Shown: positions 7,477 to 16,356, counted from the first letter of the stretch. The stretch: 33,604 nt of DNA from Paludibacter sp. (GCA_020049335.1 JAIFKX010000283.1:1-33604), one strand, 5' to 3'. Notes: a model not told the origin generated them from the letters alone. Numbers and translations: made by a program.

Positions 7477-7514
7477 AAATAGTAACCCCGATAACTATCG
7501 GGAAAAATAGGAAC
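7477..7514. repeat. 18-nt palindromic element with flanking direct repeats, copy 1
   Basis: Core CCCGATAACTATCGGG at 7487-7502. It is bracketed by AAATAGTAAC (7477-7486) and AAATAGGAAC (7505-7514), a 10-bp direct repeat with one mismatch and 18 bases between the copies. It lies in the adk-obg gap, just before the obg start. Confidence 0.7.
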
Positions 7515-7521
7515 TAATTTA

Positions 7522-8682
7522 ATGGCTGGATCAAACTTTGTTGATTACGTAAAAATATATTGTCGTTCGGGCAAAGGTGGTGCTGGATCAACGCATTTTC
7601 ATCGCGAAAAATTCATTCAAAAGGGTGGACCCGATGGTGGTGATGGTGGACGTGGTGGTCATATTATTTTACGAGGTAGTAAAAATTTATGGACATTGAT
7701 TCATCTCAAGTATGCTCGTCATATTTACGCCGGCGATGGCGAAGGTGGAAGTGGTAGCCGTAGTTTTGGTAAAGATGGCGAAGATAAATTAATTGAAGTG
7801 CCTTGTGGTACAGTTATCTACGACTCGGAAACGGGTGAATGTTTGGGCGATATTACCGAAGAAGGTCAGGAGATGATCTTACTCAAAGGTGGTCGTGGTG
7901 GGCAAGGTAACTGGCATTTTCGAACTTCTACACTACAAACTCCGCGATTTTCGCAGCCTGGCGAAGATCGTATCGAACGTACACTCATTTTACAACTCAA
8001 AGTGCTTGCAGATGTAGGTTTGGTAGGTTTTCCAAATGCAGGAAAATCAACTTTACTCTCGGTAGTATCGGCAGCTAAGCCCGAAATTGCCGATTATCCT
8101 TTCACTACATTAGTTCCAAATTTAGGGATTGTGGCTTATCGCGATAACAAATCATTTGTAATGGCCGACATTCCAGGTATCATTGAAGGTGCTGCTGAAG
8201 GTCGTGGGCTTGGATTACGTTTTTTGCGCCATATTGAGCGAAATTCAATTCTACTTTTTATGATTCCTGCTGATAGCGATGATATAGTAAAGGAGTTTAA
8301 TGTTTTGTTGAACGAACTGAAACAATATAATCCAGAATTAGCTGATAAACAGCGTATTTTGGCTATCACAAAATGTGATATTTTGGATGAAGAATTGACC
8401 CTTGCTATCAAGAATGAACTTCCTATTGGTGTCGAAACTGTTTTTATTTCGTCGGTTACCGGCTTAGGAATAAATGATTTGAAAGACTTAATTTGGACAG
8501 AAATAAACAAAGAGTCCAATAAAGTGGTCGAAATTAGTCATCGTCCGATGGAAATTATTCCTTTAGAAGCTGTTGAAGATGAGTGGGATGATGAAGTTGA
8601 AGCAGATTGGGATGTTGAAGAGGAGGAAGATGACGACGATGACGTTTCAAAATACAAAGGCATTGGTTGGGACGAATTATAA
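7522..8682 (+). CDS. obg: GTPase Obg/CgtA
   Basis: Essential ribosome-associated GTPase acting in large-subunit maturation and stress control. The 386-residue protein has the glycine-rich Obg fold at about 1-158 ([26 protein letters not shown]). The G domain carries G1 GFPNAGKST (169-177), switch I YPFTTL (192-197), G3 DIPGIIEGA (216-224), G4 TKCD (283-286) and a G5-like SSVTG. The C-terminus (about 349-386) is a strongly acidic tail with a DDDDD run, a common but variable trait of Obg proteins. It follows adk in the conserved hpt-adk-obg order and is followed by pgeF after 58 bases. Confidence 0.97.
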   Translation: MAGSNFVDYVKIYCRSGKGGAGSTHFHREKFIQKGGPDGGDGGRGGHIILRGSKNLWTLIHLKYARHIYAGDGEGGSGSRSFGKDGEDKLIEVPCGTVIYDSETGECLGDITEEGQEMILLKGGRGGQGNWHFRTSTLQTPRFSQPGEDRIERTLILQLKVLADVGLVGFPNAGKSTLLSVVSAAKPEIADYPFTTLVPNLGIVAYRDNKSFVMADIPGIIEGAAEGRGLGLRFLRHIERNSILLFMIPADSDDIVKEFNVLLNELKQYNPELADKQRILAITKCDILDEELTLAIKNELPIGVETVFISSVTGLGINDLKDLIWTEINKESNKVVEISHRPMEIIPLEAVEDEWDDEVEADWDVEEEEDDDDDVSKYKGIGWDEL

Positions 8683-8699
8683 CAATTAAAAATTAGGAA

Positions 8700-8735
8700 T
8701 TAAGAATTTCCCGATTGCTATCGGGATTAAGAATT
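8700..8735. repeat. 18-nt palindromic element with flanking direct repeats, copy 2
   Basis: TCCCGATTGCTATCGGGA (8709-8726) lies between two perfect copies of TTAAGAATT (8700-8708 and 8727-8735). A further partial TTAAGAATT overlaps the right copy and runs into the pgeF start codon. Confidence 0.75.
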
Positions 8736-8740
8736 AAGAA

Positions 8741-9571
8741 TTGGAAATTTTACATTACCCGATATTATCCAACTTCCCTGAATTGCAACATTTTTGCACT
8801 ACCCGGCATGGTGGTGTGAGTAGTGGCAATTACGAATCGTTTAATCTTAGTCCATACACAAGCGATGTCGCTGAAAATCAGCAAGCTAATATTAAATTGT
8901 TAGCTGAAGAGTTACAAATTCCCGCCCAGAAAATTATTTTTCCTCACCAAACGCATGGTAATACTGTAAAAATTATTAATGCTGATTTTTTAAAACTATC
9001 CGAAGCTGATAGAATTGCGTTTCTTGAAGGTGTTGATGCGCTAATAACCACCATTCCAAGTGTTTGTATTGGCGTAACTACTGCCGATTGTGTACCCATT
9101 TTACTTTACGACTCAGTGAAAAAAGTGATTGCAGTGGCTCATGCCGGATGGCGAGGTACTTGTTCGCGCATTGTCGAAAATACCGTAAAGTTGATGCAAT
9201 CGAATTTTGGTACTTCTCCTTCGCATATAGTTGCAAGTATTGGAGTTTCCATTTCGCCCGAAGTGTACAAAGTAGGGGTGGAGCTGGTCGAAGCATTCGA
9301 AAAACAAGGATTCCCTGTTGAAGAAATTTTTATAAAACGGAATAATCATCAGCACATTCAAGGTGAAAATGAACATCAAAATGAACATCAAAATGAACTC
9401 TATCTTGATCTTTGGAAAGCAAATAAATGGCTATTAATTCAAAATGGAGTTCCAGAAAATCAAGTGGAAGTAGCAGGAATTTGCTCTTACACAAATTCCA
9501 ACGATTATTTCTCAGCACGACGCTTAGGGCTAAAATCAGGTAGAATGTTAAGTGGCTTATTTTTAAAATAA
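8741..9571 (+). CDS. pgeF: Peptidoglycan editing factor PgeF (YfiH/DUF152 family)
   Basis: Family long labelled 'polyphenol oxidase/laccase domain'; the studied E. coli member removes wrongly inserted L-Ser from peptidoglycan precursors. The 276-residue protein has the three conserved metal or active-site residues: His72 in HQTHG, Cys117 in TTADCVP and His134 in HAGWRG. It also has the N-terminal TTRHGGVS motif and the ending NDYFSARRLGLKSGRM. An in-frame TAA lies two codons upstream (8735-8737), so TTG at 8741 is the only start that keeps the conserved N-terminus. That TTG lies at the edge of repeat copy 2. A 12-bp tandem repeat puts NEHQNEHQNE in a surface-loop region (about residues 209-219). 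Confidence 0.92.
   Translation: MEILHYPILSNFPELQHFCTTRHGGVSSGNYESFNLSPYTSDVAENQQANIKLLAEELQIPAQKIIFPHQTHGNTVKIINADFLKLSEADRIAFLEGVDALITTIPSVCIGVTTADCVPILLYDSVKKVIAVAHAGWRGTCSRIVENTVKLMQSNFGTSPSHIVASIGVSISPEVYKVGVELVEAFEKQGFPVEEIFIKRNNHQHIQGENEHQNEHQNELYLDLWKANKWLLIQNGVPENQVEVAGICSYTNSNDYFSARRLGLKSGRMLSGLFLK
9367..9398 (+). repeat. 12-bp tandem repeat within pgeF
   Basis: AAATGAACATCA occurs twice in full plus an 8-base third copy, encoding NEHQNEHQNE. The unit length keeps the frame, so copy number can change without breaking the gene. Confidence 0.75.
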
Positions 9572-9611
9572 AAAAAGCTCCGAAAGTTATTTGAAACTTT
9601 CAGAGCTTTTT
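9572..9611. terminator. Bidirectional terminator between pgeF and nrdJ
   Basis: AAAAAGCTC-C-GAAAGTT, a short ATTTGA loop, then AACTTTC-A-GAGCTTTTT forms a 16-bp stem with one mismatch. A-tract and T-tract on its two sides let it end both convergent transcripts. Confidence 0.88.
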
Positions 9612-9646
9612 AATTAAAAATCAAACCAGTTATTTTCAGTTTTGTA

Positions 9647-12196
9647 TCAACCGCATTTTGAGTAACCACAGTTTTTGCAAGTTAAGCAACCTTCTTGATA
9701 GATTAATGCTTTGTGACCGCAACTCGGGCATTCCTGTCCTGCTATTTGTGTTCCATCAGGAATGTATTTTTTCAAGGCGCGTTCCACACCCACTTTCCAA
9801 GTGTTAATTGATTCGCTATCTAATTGTAGACCAGCAACTAATTTTATTACCTGATCGATAGGCATTCCGTAGCGTAAAACGCCCGAAATAAGTTTGGCAT
9901 AGTTCCAATATTCTTTATCAAATTTGTGCGACAAACCTTCAACAGTTGTTTTATATCCACGTTTGTTTTGGAACTGAAAATCGTAGCGCTTGTTTCCATT
10001 GCCGTCGGTTGTTTTAATAATTTTACCTTCGGTAACAGTTTTAGGAAGTAGAATACCTTCTTCGTCATCGGCCAATCCGGTGAAGATTTCGTATGGTTTA
10101 TGATTTAGTAAGCCAACAAATGCAATCCATTTATCTTTGGAGTTTTGGAAACGAACGACGTCGCAATCCAATTCTTTTGGACGGGTGAAATGTTCTTCAT
10201 CGTAAGGAAAGCAAATTGTTTTGCCGTCTGGTGCTTCTTCTTTTTTTTCTGATGCTGCAATTAATACACCCGAACGCGAGCCATCGCGGTATACGGTAAC
10301 TCCTTTACAGCCAACGCGCCAAGCTTCTTCGTAAAGTTTACCAACTAACTCTTCGTCTACATCGTTTGGTAAATTAATGGTTACGCTTATAGAGTGGTCT
10401 ACCCATTTCTGTATTTTTCCCTGCATTTGTACTTTTTTCAACCAATCCACATCGTTAGCTGTAGCTTTAAAGTAAGGAGATTCTTCAACCAATTTCTCTA
10501 CCTCCTCTTTGGTATAATTTTTTGCTGTTGGATGCCCATTAGCTTCCATCCAAGTTACAAATTTATGATGAAAAACGACATATTCTTCCCACGAATCTCC
10601 ATTTTCGTCAACGAAATCAACACGAACATTTTTATCGTTGGGATTTACTTTGCGACGACGCGTATACACAGGCATAAATACAGGCTCAATACCCGATGTA
10701 GTCTGCGTCATAATACTGGTTGTGCCAGTAGGAGCTATTGTAAGGCAAGCAATGTTTCGACGACCATACTTTACCATGTCTTTGTAGAGCGAAGGGTCTG
10801 CATCGCGTAAACGTTGAATAAATGGATTGTTTTCCTCGCGTTTAGCATTGTAAACCGAAAATGGACCACGTTCTTTAGCCATAATTACCGAAGAGCGGTA
10901 AGCAGCTAATGCAATAGTTTTATGTACGTTTTCCGAAAAATCGGTAGCTTCATCTGTGCCGTAGCGGAAGCCGAGCGCAGCTAACATATCACCTTCGCCA
11001 GTAGTGCCAACACCCGTACGACGACCTTCAGTGGTTTTTTGTTTAATTTTTTCCCAGAGTTGATATTCTGTTAATTTAATATCATCGTCTTCGGGGTCAG
11101 ATTCAATTTTATTGATTATAGAATCTATTTTTTCCTGTTCGAGGTCGATAATATCGTCCATAATACGTTGTGCCAGAGTTACATGTTTGGCAAATAATTC
11201 GAAATCGAAAGAGGCTTCTTTTGTAAATGGTTTATTTACATACGAATACAAATTGATAGCTAATAAACGACAACTATCGTAAGGGCAGAGAGGTATTTCG
11301 CCGCAAGGATTTGTCGAAACGGTTTTATAGCCTAAGTCGGCATAACAATCGGGTACCGATTCGCGCGTAATAGTATCCCAAAAAAGAATTCCTGGTTCGG
11401 CTGATTGCCAAGCATTGTGTACAATTTTTTTCCATATAGTATTGGCATCCACTTCTTTTACGTACCAAGGATTATCCGATCCAGTTGGATATTGTTGTTT
11501 ATACGGTTGGTTCGTTAAAACAGCCCTCATAAAATCATCATCAATTTTAACCGAAACATTTGCGCCAGTAACTTTTCCTGATTCCATTTTTGCATCGATA
11601 AACGATTCAGAATCTGGGTGTTTAATTGATACGCTTAACATCAATGCACCTCTTCGTCCGTCTTGAGCCACTTCGCGAGTAGAGTTCGAATAGCGTTCCA
11701 TGAATGGTACAATTCCCGTAGAAGTCAAAGCTGAATTTTTTACTGGCGAACCTTTAGGGCGAATATGCGATAGATCGTGCCCCACACCGCCACGGCGTTT
11801 CATTAATTGTACTTGCTCTTCGTCAATTTTGATAATTGCACCATAAGAATCTGAGTCGCCATCGAATCCGATTACAAAGCAGTTAGATAGTGATGCAACT
11901 TGGTATTCGTTACCGATTCCAGTCATAGGGCTACCTTGAGGTACAATGTATTTGAAATTGCGGAACAATTCAAAAAGCTCATCCGCACTGAGTGGATTCG
12001 GATATTTGTTTTCGATGCGCGCAATTTCGCGGGCTAAACGGCGATGCATATCGTCGGGTGTCAGTTCGTAGACGTTGCCATACGAATCTTTCAATGCGTA
12101 TTTGTTTGACCAAACTCTTGCAGCCAAATCGTCGCCTTTGAAAAATTCGAACGAGGCTTCTTTAATTTCTTCTTGTGAATAAGTACGGGTGTTCAC
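9647..12196 (-). CDS. nrdJ: Adenosylcobalamin-dependent (class II) ribonucleotide reductase
   Basis: Makes deoxyribonucleotides from ribonucleotides using a B12-derived thiyl radical, independent of oxygen. From a GTG start (complement of 12194-12196) the protein is 849 residues. The first redox cysteine is in LSNCF (C106), the catalytic N-C-E set is in STNPCGEIPL (N296, C298, E300), and PTGTTSIMTQTTSGIEP follows. A C-terminal zinc-ribbon-like tail has CPSCG, CLTCKNCG and a final CG, fitting the family's disulfide-relay end. The longest frame would begin at 12280, but its 28 extra residues are AT-rich and non-conserved; VNTRTYSQEE is the natural N-terminus. No class I or III reductase gene is in the window. 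It has its own probable promoter. Confidence 0.95.
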   Translation of the reverse strand: MNTRTYSQEEIKEASFEFFKGDDLAARVWSNKYALKDSYGNVYELTPDDMHRRLAREIARIENKYPNPLSADELFELFRNFKYIVPQGSPMTGIGNEYQVASLSNCFVIGFDGDSDSYGAIIKIDEEQVQLMKRRGGVGHDLSHIRPKGSPVKNSALTSTGIVPFMERYSNSTREVAQDGRRGALMLSVSIKHPDSESFIDAKMESGKVTGANVSVKIDDDFMRAVLTNQPYKQQYPTGSDNPWYVKEVDANTIWKKIVHNAWQSAEPGILFWDTITRESVPDCYADLGYKTVSTNPCGEIPLCPYDSCRLLAINLYSYVNKPFTKEASFDFELFAKHVTLAQRIMDDIIDLEQEKIDSIINKIESDPEDDDIKLTEYQLWEKIKQKTTEGRRTGVGTTGEGDMLAALGFRYGTDEATDFSENVHKTIALAAYRSSVIMAKERGPFSVYNAKREENNPFIQRLRDADPSLYKDMVKYGRRNIACLTIAPTGTTSIMTQTTSGIEPVFMPVYTRRRKVNPNDKNVRVDFVDENGDSWEEYVVFHHKFVTWMEANGHPTAKNYTKEEVEKLVEESPYFKATANDVDWLKKVQMQGKIQKWVDHSISVTINLPNDVDEELVGKLYEEAWRVGCKGVTVYRDGSRSGVLIAASEKKEEAPDGKTICFPYDEEHFTRPKELDCDVVRFQNSKDKWIAFVGLLNHKPYEIFTGLADDEEGILLPKTVTEGKIIKTTDGNGNKRYDFQFQNKRGYKTTVEGLSHKFDKEYWNYAKLISGVLRYGMPIDQVIKLVAGLQLDSESINTWKVGVERALKKYIPDGTQIAGQECPSCGHKALIYQEGCLTCKNCGYSKCG

Positions 12197-12505
12197 GGTT
12201 TTAATAATTCTTAAAAAGATGAGTATGAGTGATTTATAATTTTGAAATTTATTTCCGAAATAGGATGCAATTTTAATCAAATTTTATGGAATACACAACT
12301 TTTTATTTCATATTTATTTTTATAAATAATAAAAAGTTTCCCAAAAATAAAATTATATTGTTGTTTATCAATATATTGTATTTTAATTCATTAAAAAATA
12401 TTTCTGAAAATAATTTTTAATGAATAAATATGATTTTAGATATGAATTATTTTTGCAAAGACTATAAAACGGTATTTTATTAAAATATTAAGCAATAAGT
12501 AAGTA
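12197..12505. other. AT-rich intergenic region between recF and nrdJ
   Basis: Very A/T-rich, with no credible gene. It holds the probable nrdJ promoter (12342-12371) and an nrdJ leader of about 140 bases. It also has a plus-strand TATTTTTG at 12448-12455. I see no convincing recF terminator, only a weak ATAAAA/TTTTAT hairpin near 12462-12480, and no cobalamin riboswitch. Confidence 0.6.
12342..12371 (-). promoter_or_regulatory. Probable nrdJ promoter
   Basis: On the minus strand TTG (complement of 12369-12371), a 19-base spacer and TATTTTTG (complement of 12342-12349) match the Bacteroidota -33/-7 pattern. Transcription would start near 12335. Confidence 0.5.
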
Positions 12506-13597
12506 TTATTGAATAAAATTGCCGTTGCTGACAGAAAAGATGCGGGTATCTTGGTTTAATGTTGACAAAATGCTATCTAAGTGTTCGCGGTTTGTGTCTG
12601 TAATAAAAATTTGACCAAAATTTTCGCCCGATACCATTTGTAAAATTCTCTCTACTCGATTTGAGTCTAATTTATCAAAAATATCGTCGAGTAGGAGTAT
12701 TGGTGGAAATTTATAAGCTTGTTGCAAAAAGAAATGCTGCGCTAATTTGAGCGATACCAAATAGGTTTTATTTTGTCCTTGCGAACCGACGCGTTTTATT
12801 GGAAAGCCATCGAGTTGCATTTCTAATTCGTCTTTGTGAATGCCCTGCGTTGAATAACCCAGCATCAAATCGCGTTCGCGCGTTTGAACCATGCGCTCTT
12901 TCATATTTCCATTTTCGTATTGCGACTGGTAAAGCAAATTGATTTCTTCGTGTCCGCCCGAAATGCGGTGGTATATGTCGCGAAATATGGGAACAAATTT
13001 GTTCAGAAAATCTTTCCGTTGTTCATAAATATAAGTACCGTAAATTACCATTTGTTCTTCCCAAATTTCAAAAAGCGAAACATCAATTTTCTGTTCCACT
13101 TTCAATAATGCATTTCGTTGTCGAAGTGCATTATTGTATTGTATTAATTGATGCAAGTAATTATGATTGAATTGTGAGAGAACACCGTCAACAAATTTGC
13201 GTCGCTCATCGCTGCCCTCTGATATAAGAAAGGCATCGTCGGGTGATACTATTACTAAAGGTAAAAGACCAATGTGATCGGCCAATCGCTCATACTCTTT
13301 TTTATTGCGCTTGAATTGTTTTTTTTGTTTGCGTTTCATTCCACAATAAATCTCTTCGGCACTATCATTAACGGTATATTTACCATTGAGCATAAAAAAA
13401 TCGGCTTCGTGTTGTATGTTTTGTGAATCTATGGCATTCGAAAAACTTTTGCAAAATGAAAGGAAATAAACTGCATCCAAAATATTTGTTTTCCCCATCC
13501 CATTATTGCCAATAAAACAATTGATTTTTGGTGAAAAAGTAAGTTCTGCTTCACAAATATTTTTATAATTCAATATACTCAGGGAGTCGATACGCAT
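12506..13597 (-). CDS. recF: DNA replication and repair protein RecF
   Basis: SMC-like ATPase that helps load RecA at gapped DNA with RecO and RecR. The 363-residue length is standard. The Walker A GNNGMGKTN is at 30-38, preceded by the diagnostic LNYKNICEAELTF. The ABC-like signature region GSQGQNKTYLVSLKLAQ, Walker B PPILLLDDIFDKLD and the D-loop/switch end GQIFITDTN follow. The start at MRIDSLSILNYKN is family-typical. It is transcribed toward nrdJ but separated by about 310 bases, so it is probably a single-gene unit, with a -7 box at 13752-13759. Confidence 0.96.
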   Translation of the reverse strand: MRIDSLSILNYKNICEAELTFSPKINCFIGNNGMGKTNILDAVYFLSFCKSFSNAIDSQNIQHEADFFMLNGKYTVNDSAEEIYCGMKRKQKKQFKRNKKEYERLADHIGLLPLVIVSPDDAFLISEGSDERRKFVDGVLSQFNHNYLHQLIQYNNALRQRNALLKVEQKIDVSLFEIWEEQMVIYGTYIYEQRKDFLNKFVPIFRDIYHRISGGHEEINLLYQSQYENGNMKERMVQTRERDLMLGYSTQGIHKDELEMQLDGFPIKRVGSQGQNKTYLVSLKLAQHFFLQQAYKFPPILLLDDIFDKLDSNRVERILQMVSGENFGQIFITDTNREHLDSILSTLNQDTRIFSVSNGNFIQ

Positions 13598-13631
13598 GAT
13601 GCTTTTTGAAGTAGGAGTTAAGAAAAATAGT

Positions 13632-13652
13632 GCCCAAAGCCCCTAAAGGGGA
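13632..13652 (+). repeat. CCCC-TAAA-GGGG interspersed element, copy D
   Basis: GCCCAAAGCCCCTAAAGGGG plus A, in the recF upstream region and in the same orientation as copy A. The rest of the 13598-13871 stretch holds a recF -7 box and no gene. Confidence 0.65.
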
Positions 13653-13751
13653 TGTGTAGTTAATTTTGTCTCTTAAATTTATATGTGTTTTTATTTTTGA
13701 CTTTGAATTACCTATTCTGATTGTTGTAAATCAAATTTAATATAACATGTA

Positions 13752-13759
13752 CAAAGATA
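13752..13759 (-). promoter_or_regulatory. Possible recF -7 box
   Basis: The minus strand reads TATCTTTG, an exact TAnnTTTG match, about 155 bases before the recF start. No well-spaced -33 TTTG is visible, so this is only a candidate. Confidence 0.35.
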
Positions 13760-13871
13760 GTGAATCTTCAGCTTTAAATCGAAAGCAAAAATTCAAGAAA
13801 CTGAATTGATATAACAAGTCATTGAGGATAATGTTGAATGATAGTTGTTTAATAGATGGTTAATAAAATAA

Positions 13872-13901
13872 AAGAGTTAGCGAAAAATATCACTAACTCT
13901 T
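13872..13901 (-). terminator. Terminator of the MFS-rokA operon
   Basis: On the minus strand AAGAGTTAG, a 12-base loop, CTAACTCTT, then TTATTTTATT: a 9-bp perfect stem followed by a T-rich run. It lies beyond the 8-bp tandem array that follows rokA. Confidence 0.75.
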
Positions 13902-13929
13902 CTACTACCAATATTTAATTATCAAATTA

Positions 13930-14031
13930 ACTAATCAACCAATCAACTAATCAACCAATCAACTAATCAACCAATTAACTAATCAACTAATTAACTAATT
14001 AACTGATGAACCAATTAACCAATCAACCAAT
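13930..14031. repeat. 8-bp tandem repeat array directly after rokA
   Basis: About 12-13 copies of AACYAATY-A (plus strand: alternating ACTAATCA and ACCAATCA, with ACTAATTA variants and one ACTGATGA). The array ends against the rokA stop codon and lies between the gene and its terminator, so it would be in the 3' untranslated RNA. Confidence 0.88.
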
Positions 14032-14988
14032 TTACAATTCCCAAGCTAAAGCGCTGGCACCCAAAATAGCAGCATCAGCTTCTTTCAGTTCGCTAAAGAA
14101 TAATTTGACTTTTCCTTTCCACAAAGGCAGCAAATTAGCTTCCATGTGTTCGCGTATAGGATTCATTATCAAGTCGCCAGCTTTCGATAAGCCACCAAAA
14201 ATAGCAATAGCCTCGGGTGCACTGAATGCAACGAAATCTGCTAAGCTTTGACCTAAAATTTTTCCAGTAAACTCGAAAATTTCTTTGGCTACCTCGTCAC
14301 CTTCCATAGCAGCATCAAATACATCTTTCGATGTAATGCTATCCACCGGAATGTTGCGCAACAAGCTATCTTTGGTAGTAGAGCCCAGAATTTCGCGTGC
14401 CGAACGAGCTACACCTGTAGCCGAACAGTAAGTTTCCAAACAACCATGTTTGCCACAGCCACATAAGCGTCCATTCTCACGAATAGCTGTAGTGTGCCCC
14501 AATTCACCTGCAAAACCATCGTGACCGTAAACTACTTTACCATCGATAATAATACCGCTACCAACACCTGTGCCGAGCGTAATCATAATAAAGTTTTTCA
14601 TTCCACGAGCACCACCATACGTCATTTCGCCAACAGCAGCAGCATTGGCATCATTGGTAAGTGCAGTAGGTATTGCAAACTTTTCGGTCATCAATTTCGC
14701 AAAAGGAATAACACCTTTCCAAGGTAAGTTAGGAGCAAATTCAATATTTCCGGTATAATAATTACCATTGGGAGCGCCAACGCCAATACCTTTAATTTTA
14801 TCGCTACCACCTGCCGAATTGATAATTTTTATCATTTCGTCGTACAAATCCTGCACGTACAAATTAACATCGCTGTGCGTGCCGGTTTTAATTGCACTTT
14901 TCGATATTACATTACCACGGCTATCCACCACACCAAAAACAGTGTTTGTGCCGCCCATATCCATTCCTATAACATAAGGTTTTTCCAT
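14032..14988 (-). CDS. rokA: ROK-family glucokinase/hexokinase (RokA type)
   Basis: Phosphorylates glucose and probably other hexoses with ATP. It closely resembles the RokA hexokinase of Bacteroides, which supplies sugar phosphorylation in a phylum largely lacking PTS sugar uptake. The 318-residue protein has the ATP-binding DMGGTNTVFG (10-19) and the catalytic Asp113 in LTNDANAAAVGE. ITLGTGVGSGIIIDG and GELGH (161-165) follow. The ROK zinc site has C176, C178 and C183 in RLCGCGKHGCLET. It is the second gene after the MFS transporter, 27 bases downstream on the same strand, so import and phosphorylation are probably expressed together. Confidence 0.93.
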   Translation of the reverse strand: MEKPYVIGMDMGGTNTVFGVVDSRGNVISKSAIKTGTHSDVNLYVQDLYDEMIKIINSAGGSDKIKGIGVGAPNGNYYTGNIEFAPNLPWKGVIPFAKLMTEKFAIPTALTNDANAAAVGEMTYGGARGMKNFIMITLGTGVGSGIIIDGKVVYGHDGFAGELGHTTAIRENGRLCGCGKHGCLETYCSATGVARSAREILGSTTKDSLLRNIPVDSITSKDVFDAAMEGDEVAKEIFEFTGKILGQSLADFVAFSAPEAIAIFGGLSKAGDLIMNPIREHMEANLLPLWKGKVKLFFSELKEADAAILGASALAWEL

Positions 14989-15015
14989 TATTAATTATTA
15001 ATTTTTAATTGTCAA

Positions 15016-16284
15016 TTATTCTACCGGTATATCTTTGTTTACGTTTTTGCAACCAACCAATGCATACCACAACATATACGCTAAACAAGCAAACATTACC
15101 CAGTAGCTATTAATATATCCGAAATTATCCGAAACCCAGCCTTGAATTAATGGAACAATTCCACCACCCATAACCATTACCATGAAAATTCCGGAAGCAG
15201 CAGCAGTGTATTTTCCAAGACCTTCGACAGCCAAATTGAAAACGCCACCCCACATAATAGATGTACATAAACCAGTGAGAACAAAGAATATAACACTAAT
15301 TGGAACAGCTACATTTAAATATGGAAGATTTACTGCAACAGAAGTTGGAATAAAAATTGCAAGTAAGATAAATACCAAACCAACCAACGAAACAGTGGTC
15401 AACATAGTTTTACTCGATACTTTTGAACCTAAAAATCCACCTGCAAGTCGGCCTACAAGCATTAATAGCCAATATATTCCAACTATACTTCCTGCAATTG
15501 TTGCATCGAGTCCTAATCCTGGATTTTCGGCTGTAGTTTGTGCAGTCATAAATAAGTTGGCAGTACTTGGAATTCCAATTTCGATACCTACATAAATAAA
15601 AATTGCAATTGCACCAAATATGAAATGACGGAACGAAAGTGGACTGTGAGCATGTTTTACTTTACGTTCGGCAGCAGTTTCTTTGTGTGGCTCAGGGATT
15701 TTTACAAAGGATAATACAACAAATGCTAATGCAAAAATACCTAATGCTAAAAACAAAGCAGGATTTGCTTTTTCAATCGTACGACCGGCTTCAGCACCCA
15801 TTAACCAACCTACTAACATAGGAGTTATTGTTGCACCAATAGAGTTGATAGAACCTCCAAATTGTAACAGTTTATTACCAGAGTTTCCGCCTCCACCAAG
15901 TGTGTTAAGCATTGGATTTACAACCGTATTCAACATACACATCGAAAAGCCTGAGATAAATGTACCTATCAAGTAAACCGAAAACAAACCAACTTGCCCT
16001 GACATAAATTGAACGGATACTCCAATAAATCCAACTGCTATGGCAGCAAGAGCCGTAACTTTGTATCCCCATTTTTTAAGCATAATACCTGCGGGAATTC
16101 CCATAAAGGCATAAGCCAAGAAATTTCCTAAAAACCCTAACTGTGATTCGAAGTTGGAAGCTCCAAATTGTTTAGCTACAATTACACCCATCGGACTTGG
16201 TAGCCCTGTAACGAAAGCAATCATAAAGAAAAGAGCGAACATCATTGCTATTGGCAATGCGTAATTTTTGTTTTCTGTACTCAT
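15016..16284 (-). CDS. MFS sugar transporter (FucP/GluP-like)
   Basis: Inner-membrane sugar:proton symporter candidate. From the chosen start MSTENKNYALPIA the protein is 422 residues with about 12 hydrophobic segments. Family-typical pieces include the opening AMMFALFFMIAFVTGLPSPM, LAYAFMGIPAGIMLKKWGYK between helices 2 and 3, and NTVVNPMLNTLGG in helix 4-5. A longer frame beginning at 16359 is rejected because its extra residues are highly charged and its first codon overlaps a -7 promoter box. The pairing with rokA points to glucose or a related hexose; the exact substrate cannot be read from the sequence. Confidence 0.87.
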   Translation of the reverse strand: MSTENKNYALPIAMMFALFFMIAFVTGLPSPMGVIVAKQFGASNFESQLGFLGNFLAYAFMGIPAGIMLKKWGYKVTALAAIAVGFIGVSVQFMSGQVGLFSVYLIGTFISGFSMCMLNTVVNPMLNTLGGGGNSGNKLLQFGGSINSIGATITPMLVGWLMGAEAGRTIEKANPALFLALGIFALAFVVLSFVKIPEPHKETAAERKVKHAHSPLSFRHFIFGAIAIFIYVGIEIGIPSTANLFMTAQTTAENPGLGLDATIAGSIVGIYWLLMLVGRLAGGFLGSKVSSKTMLTTVSLVGLVFILLAIFIPTSVAVNLPYLNVAVPISVIFFVLTGLCTSIMWGGVFNLAVEGLGKYTAAASGIFMVMVMGGGIVPLIQGWVSDNFGYINSYWVMFACLAYMLWYALVGCKNVNKDIPVE

Positions 16285-16356
16285 GTGAATTTGATTTTTT
16301 TTTTGATTATTTAAGTGTGAAATTTTATCAATTCTTTTTTTGAGATGAATGACCCG

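Noticed and set aside
8741-9571. Laccase/polyphenol oxidase
   Set aside because: The conserved His/Cys/His set and fold belong to the YfiH/PgeF family; the laccase name is a legacy label and no multicopper sites are present.
12197-12349. Cobalamin riboswitch before the B12-dependent reductase
   Set aside because: The leader is very A/T-rich and shows no B12-box-like conserved sequence or GC-rich stems; it is also short for this riboswitch class.
13930-14031. CRISPR array
   Set aside because: Units are 8 bases with no unique spacers and no cas genes nearby; it is a simple tandem repeat.
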